Assembly: GCF_014196295.1 (NCBI RefSeq)
Contig: NZ_JACIDK010000003.1
Span: forward strand, 62,001 to 126,000
Length of the DNA stretch: 64,000 nt
DNA from: Phenylobacterium haematophilum
GTDB lineage: Bacteria > Pseudomonadota > Alphaproteobacteria > Caulobacterales > Caulobacteraceae
Direction of reading: 5' to 3'
Shown here: positions 53,601 to 61,507 of the stretch, one piece after another
Position numbering within the stretch: the stretch's first letter is position 1
Layout of the letters: each line of letters opens with the position of its first letter
The notes under the pieces: model-generated
Seen by the model: only the letters and a program-made list of their open reading frames with translations
What the model was told of the DNA's origin: nothing
Database searches by the model: none
Made by a program: the position numbers and the translations under genes

Positions 53601-56600
53601 AGCGGGCCGACACGCCGCTGCGCAACCTGATCTTCGCCAGCTTCCGCTACTACCTGTCGATGATGGTGGGCTCTCCCGACGTGACCGTCGGCATCCCGGT
53701 CGCCGGTCAGATCGCCCACGGGCTGGACGACATCGTCGCCCACGGCGTCAGCTTCCTGCCCGTGCGCGCCACCATCGAACGCGGCGCTTCGCTGCGCGAC
53801 CTGCTGAGCCAGGCGCGCCGGGACATGCTCGAGGCGGTGGAGCACCAGAACTACACGCACGGCGCCCTGGTGCGCGACCTGCAGGCGCCGCGCAGTTCCG
53901 CGCGCCACCTGCTGGCGCCGGTGGTGGTCAATATCGACGGCCTCGCGGATCTGGAGAACATCGCTCTCGGCGCCGCGCCCGTCCGCATCGAGGTCAATTC
54001 GACCGGCCACGAGTTCTTCGATCTGTTCTTCAATCAGTTCGACGCGCCCGGCCGGGTCGAGCTGACCTGGAACTACAAGACCGACCTCTTCCTCGAAGCC
54101 ACCATCCAGTTGCATGCCGGCAACGTGCTGGCGCTCCTGCGGGCGATCGCCGAGACGCCGGATGCGATGGACCGGCCGATGGCCGCCCTGCTGTCGCATG
54201 GCCGCCAGGTCGCCCCGGCCAGCGGCGAGCACGCCGATCCGGGCGCCGCCGGGCCGCAGACCGTGACCGAGGTCTTCCGCGGCGTCGCGGCCGCGCACGC
54301 GGGCAAGGTCGCCGTGCGCTTCGGCGACCAGACCCTGACCTATGCCGAGCTCGACCAGCGGTCAGACGCGCTGGCCGCGATGCTGGCCGAGGCGGGCGTC
54401 GGCCCGGGACAGCTGGTGGGGATCTCGTCCCACCGTTCGCTGTCGCTAGTGGTCGCGGTGCTGGGCGTCCTGAAGGCCGGCGCCGGCTATGCGCCGTTCG
54501 ACGTCAGCCTGCCCGAGGACCGGCTGCGCTTCATGGCGCGCGACACCGGCATCACGGTGCTGCTCGGCGATTGCCCGGCGGCCGCGCAGGAGGGCGTGCG
54601 CATCATTCACTGGCGCGAGTTCCCGCAAGCGCCTGTCGCCGCGCCGGCCGTCGAGGTCACCGGCGAGTCCATCGCCTATGTGATGTTCACTTCCGGCACG
54701 ACCGGGACGCCGAAGGGCGTCGTGCTGCCGCACCGTTCGATCATCCGCATGCTGTGCGACACCGACTGGCTGGAAATGTCGGACAAGACCGTCACGCTGC
54801 ATTCCTCCGCCTTCGCCTTCGACACCTCGATCATCGACCTGTTCGCCTCGCTGCTGCATGGCGGGACGCTGGTGGTGCCGCCGGACGGGACGTTGTCGAT
54901 CTCGCAGCTCGCCGACGCCATCCAGAGCCACGGCGTCAATACGCTCTGGCTGACCTCAGGCTTGTTCCACGCCATCGCCGACGTCCGCCCGCAGACCTTC
55001 GCCAGCGTGAAGCAGGTGATCGTCGGCGGCGACATCGTCTCGCCCGTCCATGTCGGACGCGTCATGGCCGCGTGCCCGAACGTCGTCGTCATCAATGGCT
55101 ACGGGCCGACGGAAAGCTGCGTGACCAACGCGCACAAGGTCACGCAGGCCGATTTGTCCCGCGGCATGGCGCTGCCCATCGGCCGCGCCATCCCCGGCAC
55201 GCAGTCCTACATTCTCGACGAGAACCTGAACCCGGTGCCCGACGGGATCATCGGCGAGCTGGGCATCGCCGGGCGCGGCCTGGCGCTGGGCTACTGGAAC
55301 CGCCCGGAGCTGACGGCCGAGAAGTTCGTCATCGCCCCCTGGGACCCGACCCTGAAGCTCTATCGGTCCGGCGACCTGGTGCTGAACCCCGGCGACGGCG
55401 TACTGCGCTTCTTCGGACGGGCCGACACCCAGGTGAAGGTCCGCGGCTTCCGGGTGGAGCTGACCGAGATCGAGCAGGCGCTGGACGCCCATCCGGCCAT
55501 TCGCCAGTCGGTCGTCGCCGCGTCGGTGCCGGAGGGACAGACGGACAAGGTGCTGGCCGCCTATTTCGTGGCCCAAGGCGCCGCGCCGCCGGCCGCCGAG
55601 CTGCGGGGCTTCCTGTCCGCGCGCCTGCCGGAGTTCGCCATCCCATCCTTCTTCGTGGCGGTGGACGAAATCCCGCTCAACGCCAACGGCAAGCCGGACC
55701 GGCGGGCCCTGCCGGCCCTGCGCAGCCAGGGCGCTGAGGACGACGCCGACGCTACGCTGAGCGGCGAGACCGAGGTCCGCCTGGCCAAGATCTGGTCCGC
55801 CGTCCTGGGCGTGAAGGAGATCTCGGCCGACGCCAACTTCTTCCAGATGGGCGGGCACTCGCTGCTTGCGGTGCGGCTGTTCGATCGCGTCCGCAGCGAG
55901 TTCGGGCACGACCTGCCGCTTTCGACCCTGTTTAGCAACCAGACCCTGCGCGCGCTGGCGGCGCTGCTCGACGCCTCCAGCCCGGCGCCGCCGACGGAAG
56001 CCAATCCGGACGCCGAGTGGGACACCAGCGCGATCATCCATCCCGGACCGGGAGGCGACAACCGTCCGCTGTTCATCGCCGGCGGCGTCGGCGGCAACGT
56101 CAACAACCTCATGGAGCTCGGCGCGCAGCTTGGGCTCTACCGTGCGGTAGTGGGCTTCCAGACCCGCGGCGTGCTCGGCCACACTCCGCACGAGACCATC
56201 GAGGAGATGGCGGCCGCGAACATTCGATACATGCGCCGGCATCAGCCTACCGGCCCCTATCTGCTGGCCGGCTATTCGGGCGGCTCGCTGACTGCCTTCG
56301 AAATGGCGCGCCAGCTTGAAGAGGCGGGCGAGCAGGTCGAGCGGCTGTTCGTGCTCGACACCTATGCGCCGGGCTTCGCCAAGGAGTTCCGTCCGCCGGT
56401 CAGGCTCGGGATGGGCGAGTGGTTGCTCGACGAGTTCCAGATGCTGCGGATTGAGGGGCTGCCGCTGTTCTTCGAGCGGCGGGCCAGGGCCTTGCGTCAA
56501 CGGATCATGCGCGGCCGCCTGCTCACCTTCTTCAAGAATCCCAGCCTGTCGCATTCGCGCTACCAGATCATGCAGGACATCTGGATGGCGGCGGCCCGCA

Positions 56601-56902
56601 AGTACGAAGGCGGCAAGATCAGCGCGCCGGTCACCCTGTTCCGCACCCGGCCGCAGCGCCTGCTGGCGCGCCGCGCCCTGGAGCTCGACCCGACCCTCGG
56701 CTGGGGCGCGGTCTCGAATCCCTCGACCGTCGAGACGCCGTGGGTCGAGGGCGACCATCTGGGCATGCTAAAGGATCAGAACGCCCGCATGCTGGCGAAC
56801 CTGATCGAGAGCCGGATCACGCCTCAGGGGGGCGGCGCGACGACCCTTGAGATGAAGGACTCCATCGCATCGATCAGTCCCAACCTGGCGAGGTCGGCAT
56901 GA
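47618..56902 (+). CDS. Hybrid PKS-NRPS: KS-AT-KR-DH-ACP-C-A-PCP-TE
   Basis: 3094 residues from a GTG with GGGGAGG upstream. KS (~14-440) has Cys185 in TACSTSL, His321 in THGTGTPIGD and His359 in NIGHLD. AT (~530-850) has Ser629 in AHSVGEYAG. KR (~1127-1300) has TGGTGGIG and the SYAGANAALEA Tyr/Asn region. DH (~1335-1640) has His1347 in HVVNGASVLP but the second motif reads LLDMAAT rather than DxxxQ/H. ACP Ser1692; C domain (~1760-2190) with HHMVCDG at 1888; A domain with FTSGTTGTPKG (~2357) and NGKPDRRALP (~2690); PCP Ser2748; thioesterase Ser2887 in GYSGGS. It should extend the starter with one polyketide unit, reduce and possibly dehydrate it, add one amino acid, and release the chain. KR before DH is an unusual order. 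Confidence 0.95.
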   Translation: MDRHDASAAPGNRIAIVGRAGRFPAARNVEEFWAMLRDARNAAQRLTDAELLARGVSRQQLADPNYVRVANVLPDMECFDAGFFGFSPREASILDPQHRHFLECGWEAFEDAGYVPEKFDGRIGVFAGSGMQAYLPFNLLSNPDLVEEIGLFLLRHTGNDKDFLTTRLSYLLNLTGPSVAVQTACSTSLVAVHTAISSLLNMECDMALAGGVTIELPHRVGYRYSEGEILSPDGLCRAFDDDSKGTVFGSGAALVVLRRYEDAVADGDDIKAVILASAVNNDGSGKASYLAPSVDGQAEAAAEALALSGVSPGDISYIETHGTGTPIGDPIELAALQEVYGAAPKAAIGIGSVKTNIGHLDTAAGAASLIKVVEAMRHRTLPASLNFSTPNSRFDFDGSPFRVVAQGGAWEPGGPLRAAVNSLGVGGTNAHVILEEAPRRAAQADDGAWKLFSFSARTRADLDRTRERWAAWLDGEVPNLRDVAFTLREGRRAFGERFTVAARNAQELQAAVSARSSAYRQQGSAGDSAPRIVFLFPGGGAQYPGAGAGMLAAFPVFGEAVRACFAALPATAPADLYDVMFRRDRDDAEAKAKLERSSYAIPALFILEYAYTQLWLSWGVKPDVVLAHSVGEYAGAVAAGTMQLADALKLVALRGKVMDAAPAGAMTSVPLSLERVQPHLGDRLDIAAVNTPETTVVSGQVADIERLEADLAKAGVEARRIHIEVAAHSRQLDGQLEPFRAGFEGVAFERPTVPMASSMRGGWAKDEDLSSAEYWVQHLRNTVRFADAARTVLAGEPSIVIEVGPGQTLGPLLEACDVPVPPRAVLYSSPRPRDATDEVGVALAALGGVWANGAEVDWSLAVPAGGARVSLPTYAFAKDRHWVEPGRGAARETAEEAPELVRRPDIPEWFEELGWSEQARGGRPPSLDGDWLVFAGADPLSEAVLERLGAAGAGLATVRAGAAFGRSGEAFTLRPQAQDDFEALSNALPSPPSRILYLWGLDPALADAAFSGAYLLARLLQQADLEQATHLTFVAQGAASVAGEPLVNPQAAALLGPVRVAPREIPGLSSVLVDVGEGAGLDALLAEAAAPGDSDHVALRAGRFVRSRKAAPVVKPRDLPQRLRKNGVYLITGGTGGIGREMVRWLAEKAQARLIVLSRHAEEDASVRAEIEALGGEVIFVPVDLTDPEATTRALESAAERFGAPNGVVHAAGVLDDAPLALQPLAAALAVMEPKLIGARTLDRLYPDGSLDFFAVVSSTSVLLGGAGQTSYAGANAALEAIAASRKDGFSIAWGAWRDTGMAARAYGAGSVAGGDPLLGARKDVADGSILFESVIDPETDWRVLDHVVNGASVLPGSAYMELAYAAANAVMAQRPFVLDALQFATAMTFERMPRRVVLRLDPAPDGYELVVESRAAMSAEPVEHMRARIVALDAAPPRPEPMGASDLPMSVVSGQPVQNKLIDFGPRWSCVGDIRMAQKQVVGEFALSDAFHGDLALHPLHPALLDMAATVGLALVPLNGDLYAPMSIGRMQVFGPLADRLVAHGELIASEEGRYASFKVAICGADGEVLVQLEDFALRAIADGRLAGAQPRQSVSSQVLSTGIRRLEAPELFARVFDHPARQIVVSPVSIDLLRLAMLEIPEAGQPQRQNQPQQEIADPVTARLAAIWSDILGVAGIAPEDDFFALGGHSLNAVRMIARVRKEFGVSLPLGKLFEAPRLEAFAALLGAGASPPQQVVQAPSELPAAQRSLEPRRVAMTEGQREIAGSILVERSTLIAYNLSFSMHVAGAIELPALRTALNALVDRHEVLRASFDLENATLTIGPQGGFELSENDLSRLGGQLAEAQRDALLRDAAGAPFDLASGPLLRVLSLRLPEGRSELVLIVHHMVCDGWSAGVLMRDLAVLYTAALEGRAAALPPAQGVSALVEAEAQWRGSAEAETHRRFWLDKYASSLPVMDLTFDKPHPATTTTAAARVVTRLDAELEAALRGVAQRADTPLRNLIFASFRYYLSMMVGSPDVTVGIPVAGQIAHGLDDIVAHGVSFLPVRATIERGASLRDLLSQARRDMLEAVEHQNYTHGALVRDLQAPRSSARHLLAPVVVNIDGLADLENIALGAAPVRIEVNSTGHEFFDLFFNQFDAPGRVELTWNYKTDLFLEATIQLHAGNVLALLRAIAETPDAMDRPMAALLSHGRQVAPASGEHADPGAAGPQTVTEVFRGVAAAHAGKVAVRFGDQTLTYAELDQRSDALAAMLAEAGVGPGQLVGISSHRSLSLVVAVLGVLKAGAGYAPFDVSLPEDRLRFMARDTGITVLLGDCPAAAQEGVRIIHWREFPQAPVAAPAVEVTGESIAYVMFTSGTTGTPKGVVLPHRSIIRMLCDTDWLEMSDKTVTLHSSAFAFDTSIIDLFASLLHGGTLVVPPDGTLSISQLADAIQSHGVNTLWLTSGLFHAIADVRPQTFASVKQVIVGGDIVSPVHVGRVMAACPNVVVINGYGPTESCVTNAHKVTQADLSRGMALPIGRAIPGTQSYILDENLNPVPDGIIGELGIAGRGLALGYWNRPELTAEKFVIAPWDPTLKLYRSGDLVLNPGDGVLRFFGRADTQVKVRGFRVELTEIEQALDAHPAIRQSVVAASVPEGQTDKVLAAYFVAQGAAPPAAELRGFLSARLPEFAIPSFFVAVDEIPLNANGKPDRRALPALRSQGAEDDADATLSGETEVRLAKIWSAVLGVKEISADANFFQMGGHSLLAVRLFDRVRSEFGHDLPLSTLFSNQTLRALAALLDASSPAPPTEANPDAEWDTSAIIHPGPGGDNRPLFIAGGVGGNVNNLMELGAQLGLYRAVVGFQTRGVLGHTPHETIEEMAAANIRYMRRHQPTGPYLLAGYSGGSLTAFEMARQLEEAGEQVERLFVLDTYAPGFAKEFRPPVRLGMGEWLLDEFQMLRIEGLPLFFERRARALRQRIMRGRLLTFFKNPSLSHSRYQIMQDIWMAAARKYEGGKISAPVTLFRTRPQRLLARRALELDPTLGWGAVSNPSTVETPWVEGDHLGMLKDQNARMLANLIESRITPQGGGATTLEMKDSIASISPNLARSA

Positions 56903-57642
56903 TGGCCGTTGGGGATTTCCAGGTACTCCTTCGGACCGGGAGCCTCCTGGTATAGCCGCCGCGCGCGGGCGACCGGCAGGGACTCGTCCAACGCGCCGTG
57001 AACGAACAGCTTGGGGGCGCCAATCGCTTGGACGTGGTCGATGATGTCATAGCGTTCGGCCCACATCACCTGACAGAACGGGAAGCCCTTGTAGGCGTCC
57101 TGATAGTATTGGCAGGTGCGGTAGGGCGAGGCTTCCAACACCACCGCCTCGAACGGCCGCGCCGCCGCCAGGCGGCTGCCCACGCCGGCCCCGAGGCTGA
57201 AGCCGTGCAGGACGCGCCGGTTCGCCGGAACCGTCTGTCCCATCAGGTCGTCGAGCTGGTCGTAGAAGGCGAGCGCGTCGCGGGCGAAGTTCATCTCGCT
57301 GGACTTGCCGCCGGTCGCGCCAGAGCCGCGATACTCCATCACCGCCAACCCGAAGCCCTGCTCCTGCAACGCCCGCAGGCGCTCGAACGACGCGTCCACG
57401 CCCGCGCCATTGCCGTGGAAGCTCATGATCACCGGCTTGCCCGGCTGCGGCATGGCCAGCCGGGCCCCGATCATCTGGCCGTCGCTGGAGCGGAACTGGA
57501 CGGTCTTCACGTCGTCGGCCGGAGGGCCTTCGTCGGCGCCGCCGAAACGATATATCCCGTAGTTCTGGAACGCCCACACGCCGGCGAACAGCAGCGCGGT
57601 CGCGATAAGCAGCGCGGTCACGACGAGATTGAACATCGACAT
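56824..57642 (-). CDS. Alpha/beta hydrolase, membrane-anchored
   Basis: 272 residues. An N-terminal helix (LVVTALLIATALLFAGVWAF) is a membrane anchor or uncleaved signal. The hydrolase core has SFHGNGAGVDASFERLRAL (oxyanion region), the nucleophile elbow HGFSLGAGVGSRL, the acid in HGALDESLPV and the histidine in PNGHHADL. It resembles the BEM46/ABHD-type serine hydrolases. It may process or release the cluster product, but such genes are common everywhere. Its last 79 bases overlap the 3' end of the PKS-NRPS gene on the opposite strand. Confidence 0.82.
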   Translation of the reverse strand: MSMFNLVVTALLIATALLFAGVWAFQNYGIYRFGGADEGPPADDVKTVQFRSSDGQMIGARLAMPQPGKPVIMSFHGNGAGVDASFERLRALQEQGFGLAVMEYRGSGATGGKSSEMNFARDALAFYDQLDDLMGQTVPANRRVLHGFSLGAGVGSRLAAARPFEAVVLEASPYRTCQYYQDAYKGFPFCQVMWAERYDIIDHVQAIGAPKLFVHGALDESLPVARARRLYQEAPGPKEYLEIPNGHHADLARLGLIDAMESFISRVVAPPP

Positions 57643-57756
57643 GCGAGCGCCCCTGCAGCGGCCATATCCGGCCCCGGCGCGCCTCTCCTCAGAAACCGCG
57701 GCCGGTCAAATTTATACGCACGCCAGGCGAGCAAGTCATAGCTCCGCCGAAGACCG

Positions 57757-58266
57757 TCAGCCCTTGAGCACCAGCGGCAGTCCCGCTGCGACCAGCACCG
57801 CGCGGTCGGCGGCCGCGGCCATCGCCTGGTTCATCCAGCCGGCCTCGTCGCGGAACCGGCGGGCCAGGGCGTTGTCGGGCACGATGCCCTGGCCGACCTC
57901 GTTGGAGACGACGTAGAGCGCCGCCGGACTGGCCTTCAGCGCCGCGGCCAGGTCGCCGACCTTCTGCGCAAGGTCGGCTTCGGCCAGCAGGTGGTTGGTC
58001 AGCCACAGCGTCAGGCAGTCGACGACCGCCACATCGCCGGCGTCCAGCGCCGCGACCGCCTCGGCCAGCTCCAGCGGCGCCTCGACCGTAACCCAGCCCG
58101 CGCCGCGCTCGGCCTGATGGCGGGCGATCCGCTGCGCCATCTCAACGTCGTGGGCCTGCGCCGTCGCGATCATCACCCTGCGATTTCCGGCGTGGTTCCA
58201 CGCCTCCCGAAGGGCGTAGCTGGTCTTGCCGGATCGCGCGCCGCCGAGGACGAAGGTCAGGCTCAT
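57757..58266 (-). CDS. cobU: Adenosylcobinamide kinase / adenosylcobinamide-phosphate guanylyltransferase
   Basis: 169 residues from ATG 58266 (GGAG ten bases upstream); an ATG at 58284 is an alternative. SLTFVLGGARSGKTSYALREA is the P-loop and family signature, followed by VMIATAQAHDVEMAQRIARHQAER with the phosphorylated-His region, and VVDCLTLWLTNHL and VVSNEVGQGIVPDN, all diagnostic of CobU/CobP. It activates adenosylcobinamide to its GDP form for nucleotide-loop assembly. It is divergent from the riboswitch-controlled B12 operon and may lie outside its control. Confidence 0.94.
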   Translation of the reverse strand: MSLTFVLGGARSGKTSYALREAWNHAGNRRVMIATAQAHDVEMAQRIARHQAERGAGWVTVEAPLELAEAVAALDAGDVAVVDCLTLWLTNHLLAEADLAQKVGDLAAALKASPAALYVVSNEVGQGIVPDNALARRFRDEAGWMNQAMAAAADRAVLVAAGLPLVLKG

Positions 58267-58307
58267 GGGATTGACGCTCCGCATGGCAGAGCCTAGGCAG
58301 GCCCCGC

Positions 58308-58472
58308 GACAGGTTCCCCGAGAGGGGATTAATAGGGAACTCAGGTGTGAAACCTGGGCTGCCCCCGCAACTGTAAGCGGCGAGCCCGCGCGTCATATGC
58401 CACTGGACGACAGTCTGGGAAGGCGGCGCGCATAGGCTGTGACCCGTGAGCCAGGAGACCTGCCTGACGCGG
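58308..58472 (+). promoter_or_regulatory. Cobalamin riboswitch
   Basis: The aptamer contains the B12-box phrases gcccccgcaactgtaagcgg near 58361-58380, GCCACTGG followed by GTCTGGGAAGGC around 58420, and AGCCAGGAGACCTGCC near 58449-58464. The outer stem begins with GGTTCC near 58312. It lies about 115 bases before the btuB start. The class normally represses translation or elongation when adenosylcobalamin is bound, so it should control btuB and the genes behind it. Complementary GTCGTCC/GACGAC stretches after the aptamer could form the expression platform. Confidence 0.95.
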
Positions 58473-58587
58473 TCGTCCTTCGCATGCTCGGTGGGAGCGC
58501 GCGAACGGGGAAGCTTCCCGAGAGACGACGTCCGTCGACCTGCGTGCAAGCGCGGGTCATGTCGTCATGCGTCAGGGGGATAACCCG

Positions 58588-60531
58588 ATGAAGACCGTTC
58601 TACTCGCCACCACCGCCGCGATTTGCGGCCTCAGCACCGCCGCGTTCGCTCAGACCGCCGCGCCGGTCGCCATCGCCAGCGTCGGCGAACTGGTGGTCAC
58701 CGCCAACCGCAATCCGCAGGCCGCCGAGCGCGTCGGCCAGAGCGTCAGCGTGTTCGATCACGAGGCTATCAGGGCCGCCCAGACGGTCGACATGTCGACC
58801 CTGCTGGCGTCGATGCCGGGTGTGTCTTTCTCCCGTAACGGCGGCGTCGGCGGCTCGACCTCGGTGCGCATCCGTGGGGCCGAGGCTGATCAAACCGTGG
58901 TGATCATCGACGGCGTGAAGCTCAACGACCCGTCGACGACCGGCGGCGGATACAACTTCTCCAACCTGCTGGCCGGCGACATCGGCCGCATCGAGGTGCT
59001 GCGCGGCGCCCAGTCGACCCTGTGGGGCAGCCAGGCCATCGGCGGCGTCGTCAACATCATCACCCGCGAGGCGGACGGCCCGTTCGAGGTCGACGCGGCC
59101 GCCGAGGGCGGCTCGATGGGAACGACCTATTTCCGCGCCGGGGCCGGCGGCAAGACCGAGCGCTTGGCCTGGCGCCTCGCCGCCGGCCGCTACGACACCG
59201 ATGGCGTCTCGTCCTATCGTCTCGGCCAGGAGAAGGACGGCTACGAGAACACCGGCGTCAGCGGCCGCGCGCTGTTCACCGCCACCGAGAACCTCTCCTT
59301 CGACCTGCGCGGCGTCTATTCCAAGGGGCGCAACGGCTTCGACGGCTTCCCGCCGCCGACCTACAGCTTCGGCGACACCCGCGAGACCGGCGAGACCGAG
59401 GAGTTCGTCGGCTACGGCGCGGTGAACTTCAACCTGTTCGACGGCGCTCTCACCAACCGCCTCGCCTACGCCTACACGCGCACCGACCGCCAGAACACCA
59501 ATCCGGACCAGGCGGTGACCACCACCACCTTCGACGCCCGCGGCGAGAACAAGCGCTGGGAGTACCAGGGCGTCTGGACGATCAACGACGCCTGGACCGC
59601 GACCTTCGGCGGCGAGACCGAGGACGCTTCGATGCGCTCCGCATCGCCCAGCGCCTTCGCCCCCAATCCGCCGGCGATCCGAGCCAAGGCCGGCATCGAC
59701 GGCATCTACGCCCAGGTGCAGGGCGAGGTGTTGACCGGCCTCACCCTGACCGCCGGCCTGCGCCGCGACAGCCACGACACCTTCGGAGACGCGACGCTCG
59801 GCCAGCTCGCCGCGGCCTGGTCGCTCAACGACGGGAACACCGTGCTGCGCGCCAGCTTCGGTCAGGGCTTCAAGGCACCGACCCTCTACCAGCTCTATTC
59901 GGAGTACGGGAACCAGGCCCTGGAAGCCGAAGAGGCCGACGGCTGGGACGCGGGCATCGAGCAGCGCTTCGCAGGTCGCTTCCTGGTCCGCGCGACCTGG
60001 TTCAACCGCGAGACCGACAACCAGATCGACTACTTCTCCTGCACCGCCACGACCACCGATCCGATGTGCGTAGTGAACGGCGTGCGCCGGTTCGGCTATT
60101 ACGCCAACACCGCCCAGACCAAGGCCCATGGGGTGGAACTGGAGGGCAGCGCCGATCTCGGCCCGCTGGAAGTCAGCGCCAACTACACCTGGACCGACAC
60201 CGAGAACGACTCGCCCGGCAACGCGAACCGCGGCAAGCAACTCGCCCGCCGGCCCGAGCACCAGGCCAACGTCCAGGCGACCTACACCTGGGAGAACCGG
60301 GCCAGCCTCGGCGGTTCGATCCGCTATGTCGGCGCCAGCTTCGACAACGCCGCGAATAGCTACGTCCTGCAGGCCCACACCCTGCTGGACCTGCGTGCGT
60401 CGTATCCGGTCAACGAGACCTTCGAGGTCTACGGCCGCGTCGAGAACGCCTTCGACGACGACTATGAGACCACCCGTAACTACGGTTCGCCCGGCCGGGG
60501 CGTGTACGCTGGTGTCCGCGCCCGCTTCTGA
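58588..60531 (+). CDS. btuB: TonB-dependent vitamin B12 receptor BtuB
   Basis: 647 residues from ATG 58588, with AGGGGGA eight bases upstream; ATG 58567 in frame is less well placed. The signal peptide KTVLLATTAAICGLSTAAFAQ precedes TonB box-like GELVVTANRNP. The plug carries SVRIRGAEADQTVVIIDGVKLNDPST and IEVLRGAQSTLWGSQAIGGVVNIIT, close to BtuB. The barrel ends GVYAGVRARF with the outer-membrane C-terminal Phe. Together with the B12 riboswitch directly upstream, corrinoid uptake is the best call. Confidence 0.93.
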   Translation: MKTVLLATTAAICGLSTAAFAQTAAPVAIASVGELVVTANRNPQAAERVGQSVSVFDHEAIRAAQTVDMSTLLASMPGVSFSRNGGVGGSTSVRIRGAEADQTVVIIDGVKLNDPSTTGGGYNFSNLLAGDIGRIEVLRGAQSTLWGSQAIGGVVNIITREADGPFEVDAAAEGGSMGTTYFRAGAGGKTERLAWRLAAGRYDTDGVSSYRLGQEKDGYENTGVSGRALFTATENLSFDLRGVYSKGRNGFDGFPPPTYSFGDTRETGETEEFVGYGAVNFNLFDGALTNRLAYAYTRTDRQNTNPDQAVTTTTFDARGENKRWEYQGVWTINDAWTATFGGETEDASMRSASPSAFAPNPPAIRAKAGIDGIYAQVQGEVLTGLTLTAGLRRDSHDTFGDATLGQLAAAWSLNDGNTVLRASFGQGFKAPTLYQLYSEYGNQALEAEEADGWDAGIEQRFAGRFLVRATWFNRETDNQIDYFSCTATTTDPMCVVNGVRRFGYYANTAQTKAHGVELEGSADLGPLEVSANYTWTDTENDSPGNANRGKQLARRPEHQANVQATYTWENRASLGGSIRYVGASFDNAANSYVLQAHTLLDLRASYPVNETFEVYGRVENAFDDDYETTRNYGSPGRGVYAGVRARF

Positions 60532-61507
60532 TCGCGACGCGGGGGTCTTCCTCCGCCACGGCGGCCGCCTGGCGGCGGCCAAGGGAGCGTTTCCGGACGC
60601 TCCCGCGCCGTGGCTCGACCTGTCGACGGGGATCAACCCGCGGGCCTATCCAGCTCCGCGGGCGACCCCGGAGGCGCTGCGCCGCCTGCCTGATCCGGAG
60701 GAGGTGAGGGCGCTTGAAGCCGTCGCCGCCCGCGCCTTCGGGGTCGACGCCGACCGGGTGGTCGCCACTCCCGGTACGGAAGCGGCCCTGCGCGTGCTGC
60801 CGCGGATCCTCGGGGCCCGCTCAGCCGCCATCGTCTCGCCGACCTATGGCGGTCACGCGGAAGCCTGGCGGCTGGCCGGAGCCAAGGTGAAGGCCGTCAC
60901 GCCCGACCAGATCGCCGCCAGCGCCGCTGAAGCGGTGGTGCTGGTTCGTCCGAACAATCCCGACGGAGCGGTGGTCTGCGCACCGGACCTCGCCGGCCGA
61001 TGGCTGATTGTCGACGAGGCGTTCGTCGAGACCGCGCCGCAGCTCAGCGTCGCCGCCGAGGCCGGTCCGCGTACCATCGTCCTGCGCTCGTTCGGCAAGT
61101 TCTACGGCCTGCCAGGCGTGCGGCTCGGCTTCGTAATCGCCGAGCCGGGCCTGGCCGCGCGTGTCGCGGCCCAGTTCGGCGACTGGCCGGTCGGCGCCGA
61201 AGCGATCGCCGCGGGCCTCGCCGCCTATGCCGACGACGCCTGGGCCGAGCGTACGCGCCTCCGTCTGGCCGCCGACGCGGCGCGGCTCAACGGCCTGCTG
61301 ATCGCGAGCGGCTTCAACGTGCTGGGCGGGACCTCGCTGTTCCGGCTGGCGTCGGCGCCGGACGCCGGTCGCCGCTTCGAGCATCTCGCCCGCTACGGGG
61401 TGCTCACGCGGCCCTTTCCCGATCAGCCGACCTGGCTCAGGTTCGGCCTGCCGAAACCCAAGGACTGGCCGCGCCTGAAGGCGGCCCTGGAGAGCTTCCG
61501 CCCATGA
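60512..61507 (+). CDS. cobC: Threonine-phosphate decarboxylase-like aminotransferase (CobC/CobD)
   Basis: 331 residues from a GTG that overlaps the btuB end by 20 bases; the longer frame upstream is a shadow of btuB. RHGGRLAAAKGAFPDAPAPWLDLSTGINP is the family N-terminus. ATPGTEAALRVLPRIL, then VRPNNPDGAVV, WLIVDEAFVE and LRSFGKFYGLPGVRLGF supply the PLP fold-type I residues, with the Schiff-base lysine in SFGKF. It makes the aminopropanol phosphate linker of cobalamin, or forms part of the equivalent CobC step in alphaproteobacteria. It is coupled to cobO by ATGA. Confidence 0.92.
   Translation: MSAPASDRDAGVFLRHGGRLAAAKGAFPDAPAPWLDLSTGINPRAYPAPRATPEALRRLPDPEEVRALEAVAARAFGVDADRVVATPGTEAALRVLPRILGARSAAIVSPTYGGHAEAWRLAGAKVKAVTPDQIAASAAEAVVLVRPNNPDGAVVCAPDLAGRWLIVDEAFVETAPQLSVAAEAGPRTIVLRSFGKFYGLPGVRLGFVIAEPGLAARVAAQFGDWPVGAEAIAAGLAAYADDAWAERTRLRLAADAARLNGLLIASGFNVLGGTSLFRLASAPDAGRRFEHLARYGVLTRPFPDQPTWLRFGLPKPKDWPRLKAALESFRP

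Noticed and set aside
48305-54298. A 1997-residue open frame on the minus strand
   Set aside because: It lies entirely opposite the PKS-NRPS gene, whose domains are certain. Its translation is Arg/Gly/Ala/His-rich with no domain motifs, as expected for a shadow frame in GC-rich DNA.
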